A DNA stretch of 64,000 bases from Dendrophyllia cribrosa (Eukaryota > Cnidaria > Anthozoa > Scleractinia > Dendrophylliidae): the NCBI GenBank assembly GCA_024195265.1, contig JAJLRJ010000002.1, forward strand, positions 14,099,867 through 14,163,866, read 5' to 3'. The notes under the pieces were generated by a model. The model was not told where the DNA came from. It did no database searches and saw only the letters and a list, made by a program, of their open reading frames with translations. Shown piece after piece: positions 45,647-57,193 of this stretch (positions are counted from its first letter, which is position 1; each line of letters opens with the position of its first letter). A program made the translations under genes and the position numbers.

Positions 45647-45867
45647 AGGCATCCCTCAGTCAAAACTGACTATGTAAGACAGTCCGAAGAACAGTCCAAA
45701 TTGAAATAAACAAACAGATAAAACATCATCAAAAAACTGTTAATATTGTTATAGACATTTCACAAGTCCACAGATTCATTATTTTTACTTACCAGGTCCC
45801 ATCCTGAGACTTGATGACTTTTCTCAGAGATTTTGGACTGCATCGAGAGAATGGCAAGTCCACAACT

Positions 45868-47300
45868 TTTCAGTCTTTTTGGAAATATTCACAAAGTGCT
45901 TTGCCGTGATTAAAAAATGTGGGAATACGATTATTTTCATAACGGGTCCCTTGCTATGCTTAGGAATTTCATTGAATCATCCGGAGTTTTCAATGTTAAT
46001 ATCCACAAAATCAGCCAAAGTGCTTTGTGACGACAAAATTTTTGTTGCAGTCTTCACCGTCATACCGGTCCGATGAAATGGGACAAAACTTTGTCAATAA
46101 GCGAAGGTAATTGGGAAAACATATTTTCATCGCTAAAGAAAATTTGTAAAGAAAATAAACTTAAAGAATTTCAATTTAAACTTATACACAGAGCTATTGT
46201 AACAAAGAGGGAGCTACTTACTAGGAAATGTTATTCAATGGTTCAATGACTCAAACAGTGCTCGCTTCTCCATCACGACTGAACAAACTTTATTTCGGAA
46301 TCATGTCCAGTCAACACGCAAAAAAACGTTATTAGGAAATTAAACTGTACTCTCTTATTTATGAGATACTATATCTACACCAGTAAACTCCACTCTAAAG
46401 CTATAACTCTTCAAGAATTCAAAAATAAAGTATTGATAAAGTATCAAACCGAGAATTTATCCTAGATACAGATTACTTAGAAATCTTAAATTCAACATTA
46501 GTTAATGTCCAAATACCTTCCTGAAAGACTGTCCTTAATTTCACGCCCAAATCAGTGTTTGCTGCATGATATTTATAAATCAATATATATGCATCTACAG
46601 AAATTATATAATAATGACAGTGTATCTTATATGTAAATGTTTGTTATGTTTTGTAAATGACTTGTAACTGAAGGTGAAATAAAGTTTTGTAAAATGAAAA
46701 AAAAAATAAAATAAAGATTATTTTTAAAAGATCCTACAATGACGACACAACGAGTTTGAATGAATTATCCAGTTTTCAAATCTCCAGCCACGTCACTGCA
46801 AAGCGCTTTGTGGTATGTTAACTGTGCCACAGAGTGCTACACAGAATACAGAGAGCGCTTTGTGGTGTTTTGATGATGCCACAAAGTGCTTTGTGTGACA
46901 AAATTTGTTGGAACCGAAGATTATTTTCAAAAGATCCTACGATATAACTTACGTGTTTCAATAAAGCAACCAGTTTCCAAAGTTAATATCCCCTGAGTAA
47001 GTCATCACAAAGCGTTTTGTGGCATTTCATTTGTGCTGCACAGACTACATAGAGCGCTTTGTGGCGTTTCCAGATGAAGGCACAAAGGTCCACAAAGTGC
47101 TTTGTGATAACAGAATTAGTGAGAACGCAATTATTTTCAAACAATCTGCGATATGCTTGGGAATTTTGATAAAATATCCAGTTTTCAAAATTTATGTCCC
47201 GCTAAATCACCACAGAGCGCTTTGTAGCATTCGAATTCTCGTTCCTATATCATCACAAAGTGCTTCAAGCTACAGATGAGTAACCACAAAGCGCTCTGGG
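45868..47300. repeat. array of AAAGCGCTTT-type palindromes
   Basis: At least ten copies of cacaaagcgctttgtg or close variants (centres near 45895, 46020, 46800, 46855, 46883, 47012, 47055, 47098, 47215, 47260). Roughly 190-210 bp degenerate units also share attattttcaaaagatccta and ccagttttcaaa. A LINE fragment at 46077-46715 interrupts the array. Confidence 0.65.
46077..46715 (+). pseudogene. L1/Tx1-like LINE 3' end with degraded C-terminus
   Basis: Plus-strand reading with several frame changes gives EGNWENIFSSLKKICKE, KEFQFKLIHRAIVTKRELL and MRYYIYTSKLHSKAIT, typical of the C-terminal region of L1-like LINE proteins in invertebrates. It ends gtgaaataaagttttgtaaa and an A-rich tail. Truncated and frameshifted. 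Confidence 0.55.
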
Positions 47301-48080
47301 ACTGTATATAATAGGTTATAATTTGCGATTAAAGTTGGATTCAAAGTCGTTGTCGATAAAACAACGAAAACCGGCGGCTGACGATTCTGTAAACATCAGT
47401 GCTGTGTAGAGTTAAAGGAGGACTTCATATCTCGTTTTCTCTGTAGCCACCGACTAAACAAAAGCATATATTTGAATAACGTGTTGTGACCAGTACGGCT
47501 CACCATAAAGAATCAACCCTGATTGATCAGACTCAGCGAAAATTATTTAATATTACATTTCTGTTTGTTGGTTTGTTTGCTTCTTTTTTTTTGGCGCAGA
47601 GTCGAAGTGATTTAGTTTTTGCTTACTATTATTGTAGTTTATCAGCCAAACGACTGAAGACTCAAGAGAAATAAGAATTTATCAGAAAATGAAACATGCA
47701 GGTATCACTTTCTTCATAAATTTGCAAGTATCGCGATTGTGTGCTTTTCACGACAGCCTTGGAGCTGTACAAGTTTTATTTGTCGCAATATACTCGTTAC
47801 ACAATGCCAAAACAACACCAAAACAGCACCAAATTGAAGAAGAGGCACGTTTAACTAAGCCCGATTTCTCCTCGAAATTAGTAACTAAACGAGGTTTGTA
47901 GGTCAAATATCTCTACTGTCCCCGACCCTCTCAAATAGACAGTTTTGCTCGAAGACCGAACTGCAACAGAGTTTCCTTACCAGTCTTAGCCGAGTGTTGC
48001 AAGATAGATCACACGATATGATTGGCCCAGCATATCGTATTACGTCAGAGGACATGTTCACCACAGAGGACATAACTGCA
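47300..48080. other. no gene recognised
   Basis: Several short open frames (47486-47674, 47689-47901) have no recognisable composition. The piece at 48040-48085 (cagaggacataactgcaac) resembles 30540-30570 in inverted form. Confidence 0.35.
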
Positions 48081-48084
48081 ACGG

Positions 48085-48265
48085 TACACCCCAAAACACA
48101 AATCATTTTCAAAAACACAAATCAAATTTCAAAAACAGAAATCAGTTTCCTTAAACAAGGATACAGTTCCAAAGACAAATCATTTTCCTAAAACGTAACA
48201 CAGTTCCCCAAAACACAAATCAGTTTCCCAAAACAGAAGTCAATTTTCCAAAAACACAAATCAAT
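48085..48265. repeat. minisatellite of about 20 bp
   Basis: About eight imperfect units of aaaacacaaatcagtttccc. A related short stretch is at 30470-30520. Confidence 0.7.
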
Positions 48266-48559
48266 TTTAAAGACTGGGCACTACCTTATTATCAACGAGA
48301 TAGCCTGGAAAGGAGAGTGTCGAAGTCGTTCCCAGGCCCAAGGTCTTTCGCGGCCAACATGGCGACTGCCTTTCATACCTTACGGCTGGCGTGTACGGAC
48401 TGTATATTCATTGTTTTGAAGTGTGACATGTTCTGCCAGAGCTGCGGGCATTACGCGTCAGAAGTTTCGCGAGGACTCCGGTGGTGGCGCCGCGAAAAAA
48501 CGTCTGTTATCTCAGGCTATACGGGCATAAGTTGACATGGGATAGCGGTTATGTTATTA

Positions 48560-49870
48560 TTACGCGGAGCCAAGCGACACTTACGTATAGTAGTCACTCG
48601 TAAGGCGTCAATCACACCGCGCTTGTTACGCGACATAGTACATCTTTTTGATTTGGACAATCCTTTGCACGCAGTTATGTGGCACTTTTCCTAGTTGCCT
48701 TTAATTCATTCTTGCGTAAGTCAAATTCTATTGTGGATCACGCTTCACATATATCGTCCAAGGTCATTTTGCGTACCGATCTTCGTTTCGATGATTCGTT
48801 CGCTTATGTCATCATACGCGCGTCTAAGACTATTCAGTGTCAGGAACGTACATTTTCCTTGCCGTTACTGCGCATTCAGTTTAGTTCATTATGTCCTGTC
48901 GCTGCTCTTATTTATCACTTACGCCTTAATAACGTTTCGTCTAATGCTCCTTTATTTTCAGTTCAGTCGGCTAGTGCTTTATAATTACAACCTTTAACTT
49001 TTGCACGTTTTAGTTCTTTTCTCGCCAGGGTTACCAAATCTATAGGCTTAGACTCCACTACGTATTCGCCCCACAGTTTCAGGCCGGAGCCACATTTGCT
49101 TTTGAACTAGCGTACCATCTGAGTCAGGAGCCCATCAATATTATTGATGGGCTCATGTCTGAGTTGATTAAGGCACAATGCCAGGGTTACCAAATCTATA
49201 GGCTTAGACTCCACTACGTATTCGCCCCACCGTACAGTTTCAGGCCGGAGCCACATTCGCTTTTGAACTAGCGTACGATGCATCTGAGTCAGGAGCCCAT
49301 CAATATTATTGATGGGCTCCTGTCTGAGTTGATTAAGGCACAATGCCAGGGTTACCAAATCTATAGGCTTAGACTCCACTACGTATTCGCCCCACTTCAG
49401 GCTGGAGCCACATTTGCTTTTGAACTAGCGTACCATGCATCTGAGTCAGGAGCCCATCAATATTATTGATGGGCTCCTGTCTGAGTTGATTAAGGCACAA
49501 TGCCAGGGTTACTAAATCTATAGGCTTAGACTCCACTACGTATTCGCCCCACAGTTTCAGGCCGGAGCCACATTTGCTTTTGAACTAGCGTACGATGCAT
49601 CTGAGTCAGGAGCCCATCAATATTATTGATGGGCTCCTGTCTGAGTTGATTAAGGCACAATGCCAGGGTTACCAAATCTATAGGCTTAGACTCCACTACG
49701 TATTCGCCCCACAGTTTCAGGCCGGAGCCACATTTGCTTTTGAACTAGCGTACGATGCATCTGAGTCAGGAGCCCATCAATATTATTGATGGGCTCCTGT
49801 CTGAGTTGATTAAGTCACAATGCGACTGGCATAGTGATAGTTACCTGATCTATCTAGAAATGACCGATAA
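48560..49870 (+). pseudogene. tyrosine recombinase of a Crypton/DIRS-type element
   Basis: From 48565 the frame reads GAKRHLRIVVTRKASITPRL and DIVHLFDLDNPLHAVMW, then shifts by one base into the frame with LFLVAFNSFLRKSN and LPLLRIQFSSLCPVAALIYH. A stop at 48982 is followed by ARVTKSIGLDSTTYSPHSF, which carries the H-x-x-R-type catalytic box, and at the far end by CDWHSDSYLIYLEMTDKQK, the region of the last catalytic residues. Between them the DNA is expanded into about five 160-bp repeats with stops. Such recombinases are encoded by Crypton, DIRS and Ngaro elements; no reverse transcriptase is seen here, so the type is unresolved. Confidence 0.6.
49027..49825. repeat. 160-bp tandem repeat inside the recombinase pseudogene
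   Basis: Five units starting ccagggttaccaaatctata at about 49027, 49181, 49346, 49504 and 49664 (spacing 154-165 bp). Each carries a perfect 15-bp-stem hairpin, caggagcccatcaat paired with attgatgggctcctg. The last unit runs into unique recombinase sequence at about 49816. Confidence 0.9.
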
Positions 49871-50324
49871 ACAAAAACCGTGGCCGCTGCCACCCGTATG
49901 GCCGCCGCTATATCACGCACTATCGCATAATTCTGTTAAACTTCATGTTTTAGGAATTCACTTTTCCATGTTTATTTTCCTGTCACTTTATTCAATCACA
50001 GATCAATCACTTTCTCCAATGGTTGGGCTTTTGGCCGTTTTAGTTTATTGATTTCTCGCACCAGTACTTCCTGGTGTCACTGCCTGTCAATAAACTGTGT
50101 TGCCCAAACATTGCAGTCTGTGTTTGATATTATGTAATTAAAAAAAAAAACCGTTTCAGTAGAGGTTACTTTTGATGTCATATATCAAACACGAGGAAGA
50201 GTGTTTCATCAGTACATCCAAACACCCCGAGTAGTGGGAAGTGGGTTAAAAAAAGCGAGGCGCAGGCGAGTTTTTAAACCGACGGCGAGGTGTTTAGATA
50301 CCTGGTGAACCACTATTTCGAGTA

Positions 50325-51019
50325 CCGTAAACATGGTAAATGATCTAATAAACGCCCCCGATCTAATGAACGCCTCCTATCTAATTAACGCCCTCCTAAG
50401 CTGACAAGTTTGTATTGAACGCCCCTCTCTAACAAACGCCCCCTGTCTAATAAACGCCCCCCTTCCCTGAAAACCACACATGAACTAGAAACAGATGTAC
50501 AATACAATCAATCAATTTATTTGCGTTCTTGCTTAATTAACACCAGTGTGCGAGTTGCGTCTTGCTCAATTTCCAGTTCAAAGTGAGGATAGCGCTCTTT
50601 AATGTTCTTCATCTCTGTGCTTAGGATGTCAGCAATTTTCTTTCGGCTTGTCCTAGCATTTTAGCATCCCGGAATTACAAGGCCTACTTCACGTTTTCGT
50701 TTTCCGCATACTTGTACGGTGATAGAGTTCGACTCGTTTGAGGCTAAAAAACCAGCCAGTACTCTTGAAAGTTCAATGGATTTGTAGACGGTTTAGACTT
50801 ATCAGCGGACGGACGTGATAGTCTGCTAAAGCTCTGTCATTTAGGTTATTATAATACCGTTATTTAGGTTACCATATTACAGTTATTACAGTTACAGTTA
50901 TTAATTACAGTTATTAGAATAAACGCCTCTCTCTTTTAAACGCCTCTTATCTTTTAAACGCTCCCCTCGGACCCTTGCAATTTAATGAACGCCCCCGGCG
51001 TTTATTAGATCATTTACGG
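50325..51019. mobile_element. TA-flanked MITE with aaacgccccc repeats
   Basis: Ends ccgtaaacatggtaaatgat and (reverse complement) ccgtaaatgatctaataaac, with TA at 50323-50324 and 51020-51021. Subterminal copies of ctaataaacgccccc. The uninterrupted copy at 1811-1953 gives the empty site, confirming the TA duplication. Confidence 0.75.
50517..50660 (-). CDS. short conserved-looking coding fragment inside the MITE
   Basis: Minus-strand frame of 47 codons: NARTSRKKIADILSTEMKN, KERYPHFELEIEQDATRTL, ending KQERK and TAA. A tgctag acceptor-like site precedes it. Composition is like a genuine exon. It could be a captured host exon or the start of a lost transposase; I do not recognise it. Confidence 0.3.
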   Translation of the reverse strand, partial: NARTSRKKIADILSTEMKNIKERYPHFELEIEQDATRTLVLIKQERK

Positions 51020-51089
51020 TATTTTATATAGCTGGAGAAATTCAAAGCAGAAGTTCACCAAATGTTATTGTAAATATTTCGGTATAGAT

Positions 51090-51690
51090 TTCCTTTAGAT
51101 TAGGAGATTTACATAGACTTACCGACTTTCATCACGTCTCCTTCACCAAGAGTTCAAATCTACGCTCCTTCGTAAATCGTTGACTAAATTCTTTAAACGC
51201 CACGGTGCTATCATTGAGAAGTACGGCACTACACTACGAGAAATTATACTAGCAATCAAGAATTGAGAGACACCGCCGTATCCTTTGTTATTTTGGATCC
51301 TTTATATCATCCTAGCACCCCTATTTAATTTCTATATTGCTTCCATTCAGGTTGATGCAGGTGTGCGCGCGCGCAATTTTCATTAAGTTGTGCGCGTGCT
51401 TGGCTTATTTAGTTGACGTGTGTGTTTAGTTCGTTATTTAACGTACTACATTTATTTTGCGTTGTTTTCCTTACTAATATGTCTTGTCAGTAACTGTGCT
51501 CACACTGTGGGTGGCTCCTCCTAAAATATATATATATTCTGCAATTGGCATAGGATTTAACTCGGGAGCCGAAACCAATTGTGGAATTGCACACATTTTG
51601 GACATCCTACTGATGAACAGTTACGAAATTCAGATATATTTAGTAGCCACATTTATTTGAGGTCTGTCAGACCCCTTTGATTTGTTTTCT
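51090..51690. other. no gene recognised
   Basis: AT-rich sequence; a tgcgcgcgcgca tract at 51364-51374 and a short (TA)n at 51529-51538. At 51130-51250 there is a plausible LINE-derived stretch but no supported frame. Confidence 0.35.
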
Positions 51691-53424
51691 ATTAATGAAA
51701 TATAAAAGAGTTTGAGAATAATAGTTCAGTTTTAATGTCACGTGAGTGACTAATAGCGTTTCCAGCAGCATCATTAATAAGTTTGAGGAGTTACAGGTAG
51801 CTGAAGAGTTACAAATCCGACCGAAATCCCCCAATCCACCCTATATCTACCTAGGGACACTGGGAAACAGGTACATGCGCATGCCCATTTGGAAAAAACG
51901 GAGCAAGTGATCACCTAAAAGTGATGTAAACTATTATTTTAACAACGCGGTAACTTCATGCTATTTAGCTAGCAATAAACTTTGTCCTGACCGGGCGTAC
52001 GAGTCAGGCTGAAACAAGCATGTAAAATCCACAGAAGGAAAAACTGATCATTCAGCTCATGTTTCTTTGCCGCAGGAACCTCTGTGATGATCTTGATCAA
52101 GTTGGTATGTTGCCAAGATCACCGTAATGCGTTTCTGTTCATTGATCACTAGGCCGACTTCATCAGCTCCATAGACAGGATCGTCCAAACCAGATCACAG
52201 ATCCACATTCCTTACTTCAGGAGCAGCAATGGAAGAATGTCGATAAAAAATTGTCCTTCTATGAAGAAAAACGTAAAGGTACGCTTTATTTAGTAGTATA
52301 TTGTCATGAAACACCGAAGACACGCTTGAGAATATTGAATGAATTGTAGAAAACACATTGAAACGAAACCTAATTTAAACGTGAACGTTATTCTACAGAA
52401 AATGCCTGCAAATAATATTAGCAAAGGTACGTAAAACGTGTTGACCATCGAAAAACGTAAAACTCATCAGTGACCCGTCCATCAATCATTTCTAGGCTGT
52501 TGACCCGACGGGGAGGACACCCATATTAAAAGTACGGGGATACTCGTCGTCTCGTTCAGGGGTGTCAATTATGGATCGTGGTATCACTCAGGGTGTTCAG
52601 GAAGGAGCATCAATATGTTGAATCATTAAGGTATCGTAAAGTGTGACCGCCCGCGAATTATTAAAACTGAAACATCGTCATGTCTATACGTGATATATTA
52701 ATAGATGAAAGTATTCGATGGCAAAGTCTTTATCGCCATTACGGTCACTATAACTCTTGTTTCCCTGCCTTTTTTTTAGAATGGTATATTTTAGAGGTCA
52801 AATAAACTAAGCTTGAGCCACGCCCAGGTGCGATTGCAATTGGTCTTTAGGGATTTAATTTAAAATTTCCGATCAGCATCCCCGTGCTTTTATATAGGAG
52901 CCTCCCCCGTACTGACAGAAGTCAAGAAAGTAATAAAGCTGTGCGCACTTACTAACTTAGCCAGCTGAGGTAATTTACAAAGAACTTATCGCTATTACTG
53001 TTAGACAAGTAAAATAATGTACTAAAAACTTAAGATAAGAGGAATTTGTCTTGAGCATATCATTTAAAAAACAAATTCACCACCCTCCTCTGTTACCAAA
53101 ATACTCAGCCGCTGCGTACACTATCTATTTTGCAGTATACGTCCCCTACTTCAAAAGATAGTGAAAGGGATGGGATCCTTCATTCACACTAGCAAAACAT
53201 TGGAGAACATAAATTTAGTGCCATACCTGAAATTCTGAGCAAAACCGATAAACTTACCTACAAGCGATGCAAACTATCAATCCAACGATCTGAAGGAAAA
53301 AAAGGGCAACAAAAAGTATCGCGACCATCTTCCACATTCCTGTACAAAGAAACAAGGAAATGAAGACATTAAAAAGTGACTTATATTTTCGAACTAAAAT
53401 AAAATTACCATCTTCCATAACGAA

Positions 53425-54357
53425 AGTGAATCCGTATAACCCGTGTTTTATATGCTAATGAGCCGCGCTATATTCTAATGAGCTGTGTACTATAAAACAA
53501 AGGGAATTGAGACGGCTGACTTTTTATTTGTTATAAAATTAATTAAAATCTCACAGAAGCATTACCTAACGTATGCAACCAAGAGGTAACAGTTCAAGCA
53601 TTTCAGTAACAGCCTATAAAAAACGAAACAAAGGACTATAAACATGTCGGTGCTCAAATCCAGCCTTAATTTAATTTTTGATTTTGGTCTAGTGTTTTAT
53701 ATTCAAACTCGAACAAAGGAAAACGAAAACTGAACCATAAGTTTTTGTTTTTCTCAGTTTTTTCTTTTATCAAAGTCTGCGAAATAAACGTAATCGTCTA
53801 CAGCTGTTTTGAGAAAGGTTCTCGGAAAAAAGGGCAAAAGTGCACGCGATAATCCCGAAAATTAATTTGGGATATGATCACTGAATGTTAATAAGTCAAA
53901 TAAATACATCAAATCCGCGATGCCTCGTCCGTACAGCGACGATCTTAGATGATGGGCCATATGGATAAAGGAGTTTTTAGGACAAAGCGTTGATGACTAC
54001 GGCACAATATCTTACGGGATTGTCACGTGTACTTTTACGCTTTTTTCCGACAACCTTTCTCGAAACAGCTGTATCGGCCAAAAGGTTGCCAGCGGCCGAT
54101 CGCTACGTAAAATGCAATTTAAAAAGTAAAAGTAGTAAAAGTTAATTAAAGAAGAGGTACTGTAAACGCATACTAGTGACCGTAAATGCAAATACTGTAA
54201 ACTGTATTATACTGTACTGAATGTACGAGAATAAAAGTCATTTGTTTGCAGGTGTGTTTGGGGTTTTCGACCACACGTGTATTGGTTTATTGTACACAGC
54301 TCATTAGAATATAACGCGGCTCATTAGCATATAAAACACAGGTTATACGAATTCACT
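53425..54357. mobile_element. 0.93-kb transposon with about 65-bp terminal inverted repeats
   Basis: Left agtgaatccgtataaccc and right (reverse complement) agtgaattcgtataacct, each continuing for about 65 bases through gctaatgagccgcg and ctaatgagctgtgtac. An inner inverted pair (tacagctgttttgagaaagg, near 53801 and 54070) makes the core foldback too. No transposase; target duplication not resolved. It lies between the stalk and transmembrane exons of ephrin copy 3. Confidence 0.75.
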
Positions 54358-54384
54358 CTACTCATAAGTTACATTAGTATAATG

Positions 54385-54511
54385 GTAATCATACGGTTTC
54401 GAGTTCAATTTGTAATTAATTTGCACAAGAAGCGGCGAGTGCAATTTGACTTTTTGAAAAACTCACGAGTGCAAATAAATCACAAATTGAACGACAAAAC
54501 CGTATGATTAC
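54385..54511. mobile_element. small foldback MITE
   Basis: gtaatcatacggttt and aaaccgtatgattac are inverted ends; inner parts ttcaatttgtaattaatttg and caaattgaacg also pair. 127 bases. Confidence 0.6.
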
Positions 54512-56272
54512 TTATTAATAATTATAGATGAAAAAAATTTACAGAGAGGAAGTGCAGACATTAATTTAGCATTTGACGCGTATTTCGCAGTTTAATTACT
54601 GATTGGCTTATACTAAATAATACTAGAAAATCAAAGGTTCGTTTGCACATGAAATCCTGGAAGAACGTTTTCAATAAGATATATCAAAACTTTTATAAAG
54701 AATTTCAAGCCATAAAGTGTGACTGAATGCCAAAAACCTAAACGTATTAATGTTACTAAGTTTCTTATCTTTGCTGTCTGGATAGAAGCAACTGTCTGGG
54801 TAGAATACACTGTTTGGTGGGTAGATATATCTGTAGTGAGGAGTGCGTTGGTAGAAGGTGTTGTAGATGATACGGTGATGTTAAATACGTCTGCAGAGAA
54901 CATAAGGTCGGAAGGTGTGACTTCAGAAGATAGGGTAACCGTTGTTGAATACTTACTAATAATTGTCTGGACACCAACAACTTCGGAAGTTGTGGCATTC
55001 GCTGAATGTAGCGTGGTCTCCACTGTGGGGGTAGGTGTGACTATACTGGACGAGGGAGTGACAGTTGATACACCTGGACACTTCAGTTTGCCTATACCTG
55101 TTTTACATTTAGGATCTGCAATGAATAAATAAATAAGTAATGAACAAAATGACAACAGGCACAGACAATCCAAAGAACCATTCAGAATGAATCATGTAAC
55201 AAGTGCCAAGCGCGGGAACACACACACGAGCACTGAAGTAACGATTGGTTTTCGTTTAACTTCTATTTGGTTAAGAAAGTGGCGCGGGATTATTTAACCA
55301 ATCACGAAGCTTGAAGGTAAAAGCAAAACTGAAGGAAAATGTAAAGTAATTTCTATTTTTCATTGAGAACCTACCCACTAACAAACTTCTCCTTTGGAAA
55401 TTACCTTGATACGTTTGATTACTCTTCTTGCAGACGTAAACTTCGATTTTCATGTAAATATTATTTCTTGTGTCTGCACAGTGACCTCCGCTTGTGTCGT
55501 TGATGTGTGATTCTGTTCCATCAGATGTTCCTGTACATAATTAAAGAAATACTCAACAGTTTTCAACTCACTTTGTCTTTTTTTACTTCAGACTTAGGTA
55601 GCCTACCCTACTGCATTATAATCTGGGTTTTATATTTGCATCGGTAAACACGCAAAACGTAATACATTCTATTAGGGCAGGTAGCTTTCCAGTTCTGTCA
55701 GCTTTTTGTAAGGGACTTATAAATTATCGAATGTCGCGACAATGTTACCCGCGTAAAACCAATTTTTTCCATGATTTTCGCGAACTTTCGTTATTTGCCG
55801 GATTTTTACATAGGTAGGTTGAAGAACCAGGCTTGTGAATAGGCACAGTCTAACACTTTTCACTACTGATTCAATCCAGTACTGTAATAGCAAATGCTTC
55901 AAGTATTTTACAATGCTGAAATAGCTAAGCCTTCTGGAGCTTTTTCATCAGCTCGAAATAATCAACACAAGTCGGCTTGCGAATCTCAGAGGCTAAAAAC
56001 ACCCTCGTGTCTTCATGCAAACGAAGTTTATGCAAATATATACCCTTCAACGGTGTGTAACTGATGCCTTCCCTCGCTACTCTCTTCATTTCCTAGAAGA
56101 AAACGCTTAAATAATACATATCTCTGCCAAAAACAAAGCAAACATAATTAAGAAACAAGAATGGTAAAACTAATTTATTACGTGGTATTTTGGGTTAAGT
56201 CAAATACGATGTACTGAGACGTCCGTTTGCAAATTTCAGGTCCGGTCCTTAATGGAATATTTCAATACTTAC

Positions 56273-56613
56273 CAATAAAATAATATGTCCTCCCCCCTTC
56301 AAACGTCAGTCCATCTTGTTCTGCTGTAAACTGTGCAAATAGCACAGGAAAATACTTCAATTTTGTTGGAGTATTGCATTGCAACAGAAGTTTACTTGTG
56401 TTGCTTTTGCCTTCTAATGATGTGTCACATTCATCAAAGACTGTTTTGTTGTACACTATCCAGAGGTTTTCATACATGTTTGCTGTTTGAACCCCGACCA
56501 GTGTTTTCTGCAACACAGTCGCAGTATTTGGACAAATAAAATTGACTTTAGATTGCAGTTGTACTTTAAGATGCCTTGGTCCTGGTTCACATATATCTCC
56601 ATCCGCTAGAAAT
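56273..56613 (-). CDS. ephrin copy 3, receptor-binding domain exon
   Basis: Fully open 341-base exon, nearly identical in protein to gene 2 (VLQKTLVGVQTANMYENL, LLLQCNTPTKLKYFPVLF, GGRTYYFI). Acceptor is tttttag in place of tttttcag. The intact frame suggests either recent origin or retained use. Confidence 0.75.
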
Positions 56614-57193
56614 CTAAAAAAAAGAGGATTTGTGAGAAGTCTGAGAAAAATTAATGCTTTCATGGTGAATGATCAAAGAAACGCAAAGTTGTGTTTCTCA
56701 CGAGGCCGACCGTTTCGTACCTATCTTGGTTTCTCAGGAGCACCCAGCCAATTGTTTCGGTGGAAAGCGGTTCGGCGGAATGCCAGTCATCTTAAAAAAA
56801 TCGTAATCAATTAGATTAAATACTACAGTTTTCTTAAGTAAAATGGTGCCTCAAACTTTCGTAACATCGGAAAATTTTACGTTTCTTGTTTTTGGAGCCA
56901 AAAAATGTCTTTAGCTACGAAATAAGATCAGTTAGGATTTTCTGAAAGATGAAAGCAGCCAGTAAATTCGATAAGATTCCTTTCCCTAAAATTTTCTGGG
57001 GCTGAAATATTCATCTGAAATATTCACCTTCCCCGACTAATTTGTAATTTAATTTCTTTGGGGAGTGGACTGTGAATCGCTGAACGACTGGGTAAAGTGA
57101 CGCGATCCTAATTGCAGAATTTGTGTTAATGTCTCCCAACAGCTTTTCACTATAGAGCCATAAATGTGTTGTTTGTGTTTGTGTTTTGTGTTA

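Larger units (their letters stand above)
50165..51080. mobile_element. older MITE (as at 1811-1953) split by a newer one
   Basis: Left part 50165-50324 and right part 51020-51080 together match 1797-2020, sharing tatatcaaacacgaggaaga and agcagaagttcaccaaatgt. The interruption is the element at 50325-51019. Confidence 0.7.
53105..56613 (-). pseudogene. ephrin-like gene, copy 3, probably broken
   Basis: Keeps exon 2 (56273-56613, 341 bases, open, all domain cysteines), exon 3 (55405-55530, 126 bases), the first part of the stalk exon (55115 down to about 54775), the transmembrane exon (53258-53339, GMWKMVAILFVALFFLQIVG) and the CGGCTGA terminal exon (53105-53111). The stalk exon loses homology at SIQTA and runs into unrelated DNA with no matching donor; a 0.93-kb transposon and a small MITE occupy the gap. 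No signal-peptide exon appears between 56614 and the window end, and block homology ends at 57015. It may be a pseudogene, or use an exon 1 further right. Confidence 0.65.
51695..57015. repeat. duplicated block C carrying ephrin copy 3
   Basis: Collinear with block A from gagtttgagaataatagttc (51711) to the sequence after exon 2, aagattcctttccctaaaat. Similarity stops near 57015 (ggctgaaatattcatctgaa), before the position where exon 1 would be expected. Confidence 0.7.

Noticed and set aside
49278..50051. Repeated 63-98 codon frames starting HLSQEPINIIDGLLSE
   Set aside because: They read the 160-bp repeat in a frame other than the recombinase frame; only the last part (CDWHSDSYL) is recombinase-derived.
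54719..55132. 137-codon plus-strand frame
   Set aside because: It is the antisense shadow of the Ser/Thr-rich ephrin stalk exon.
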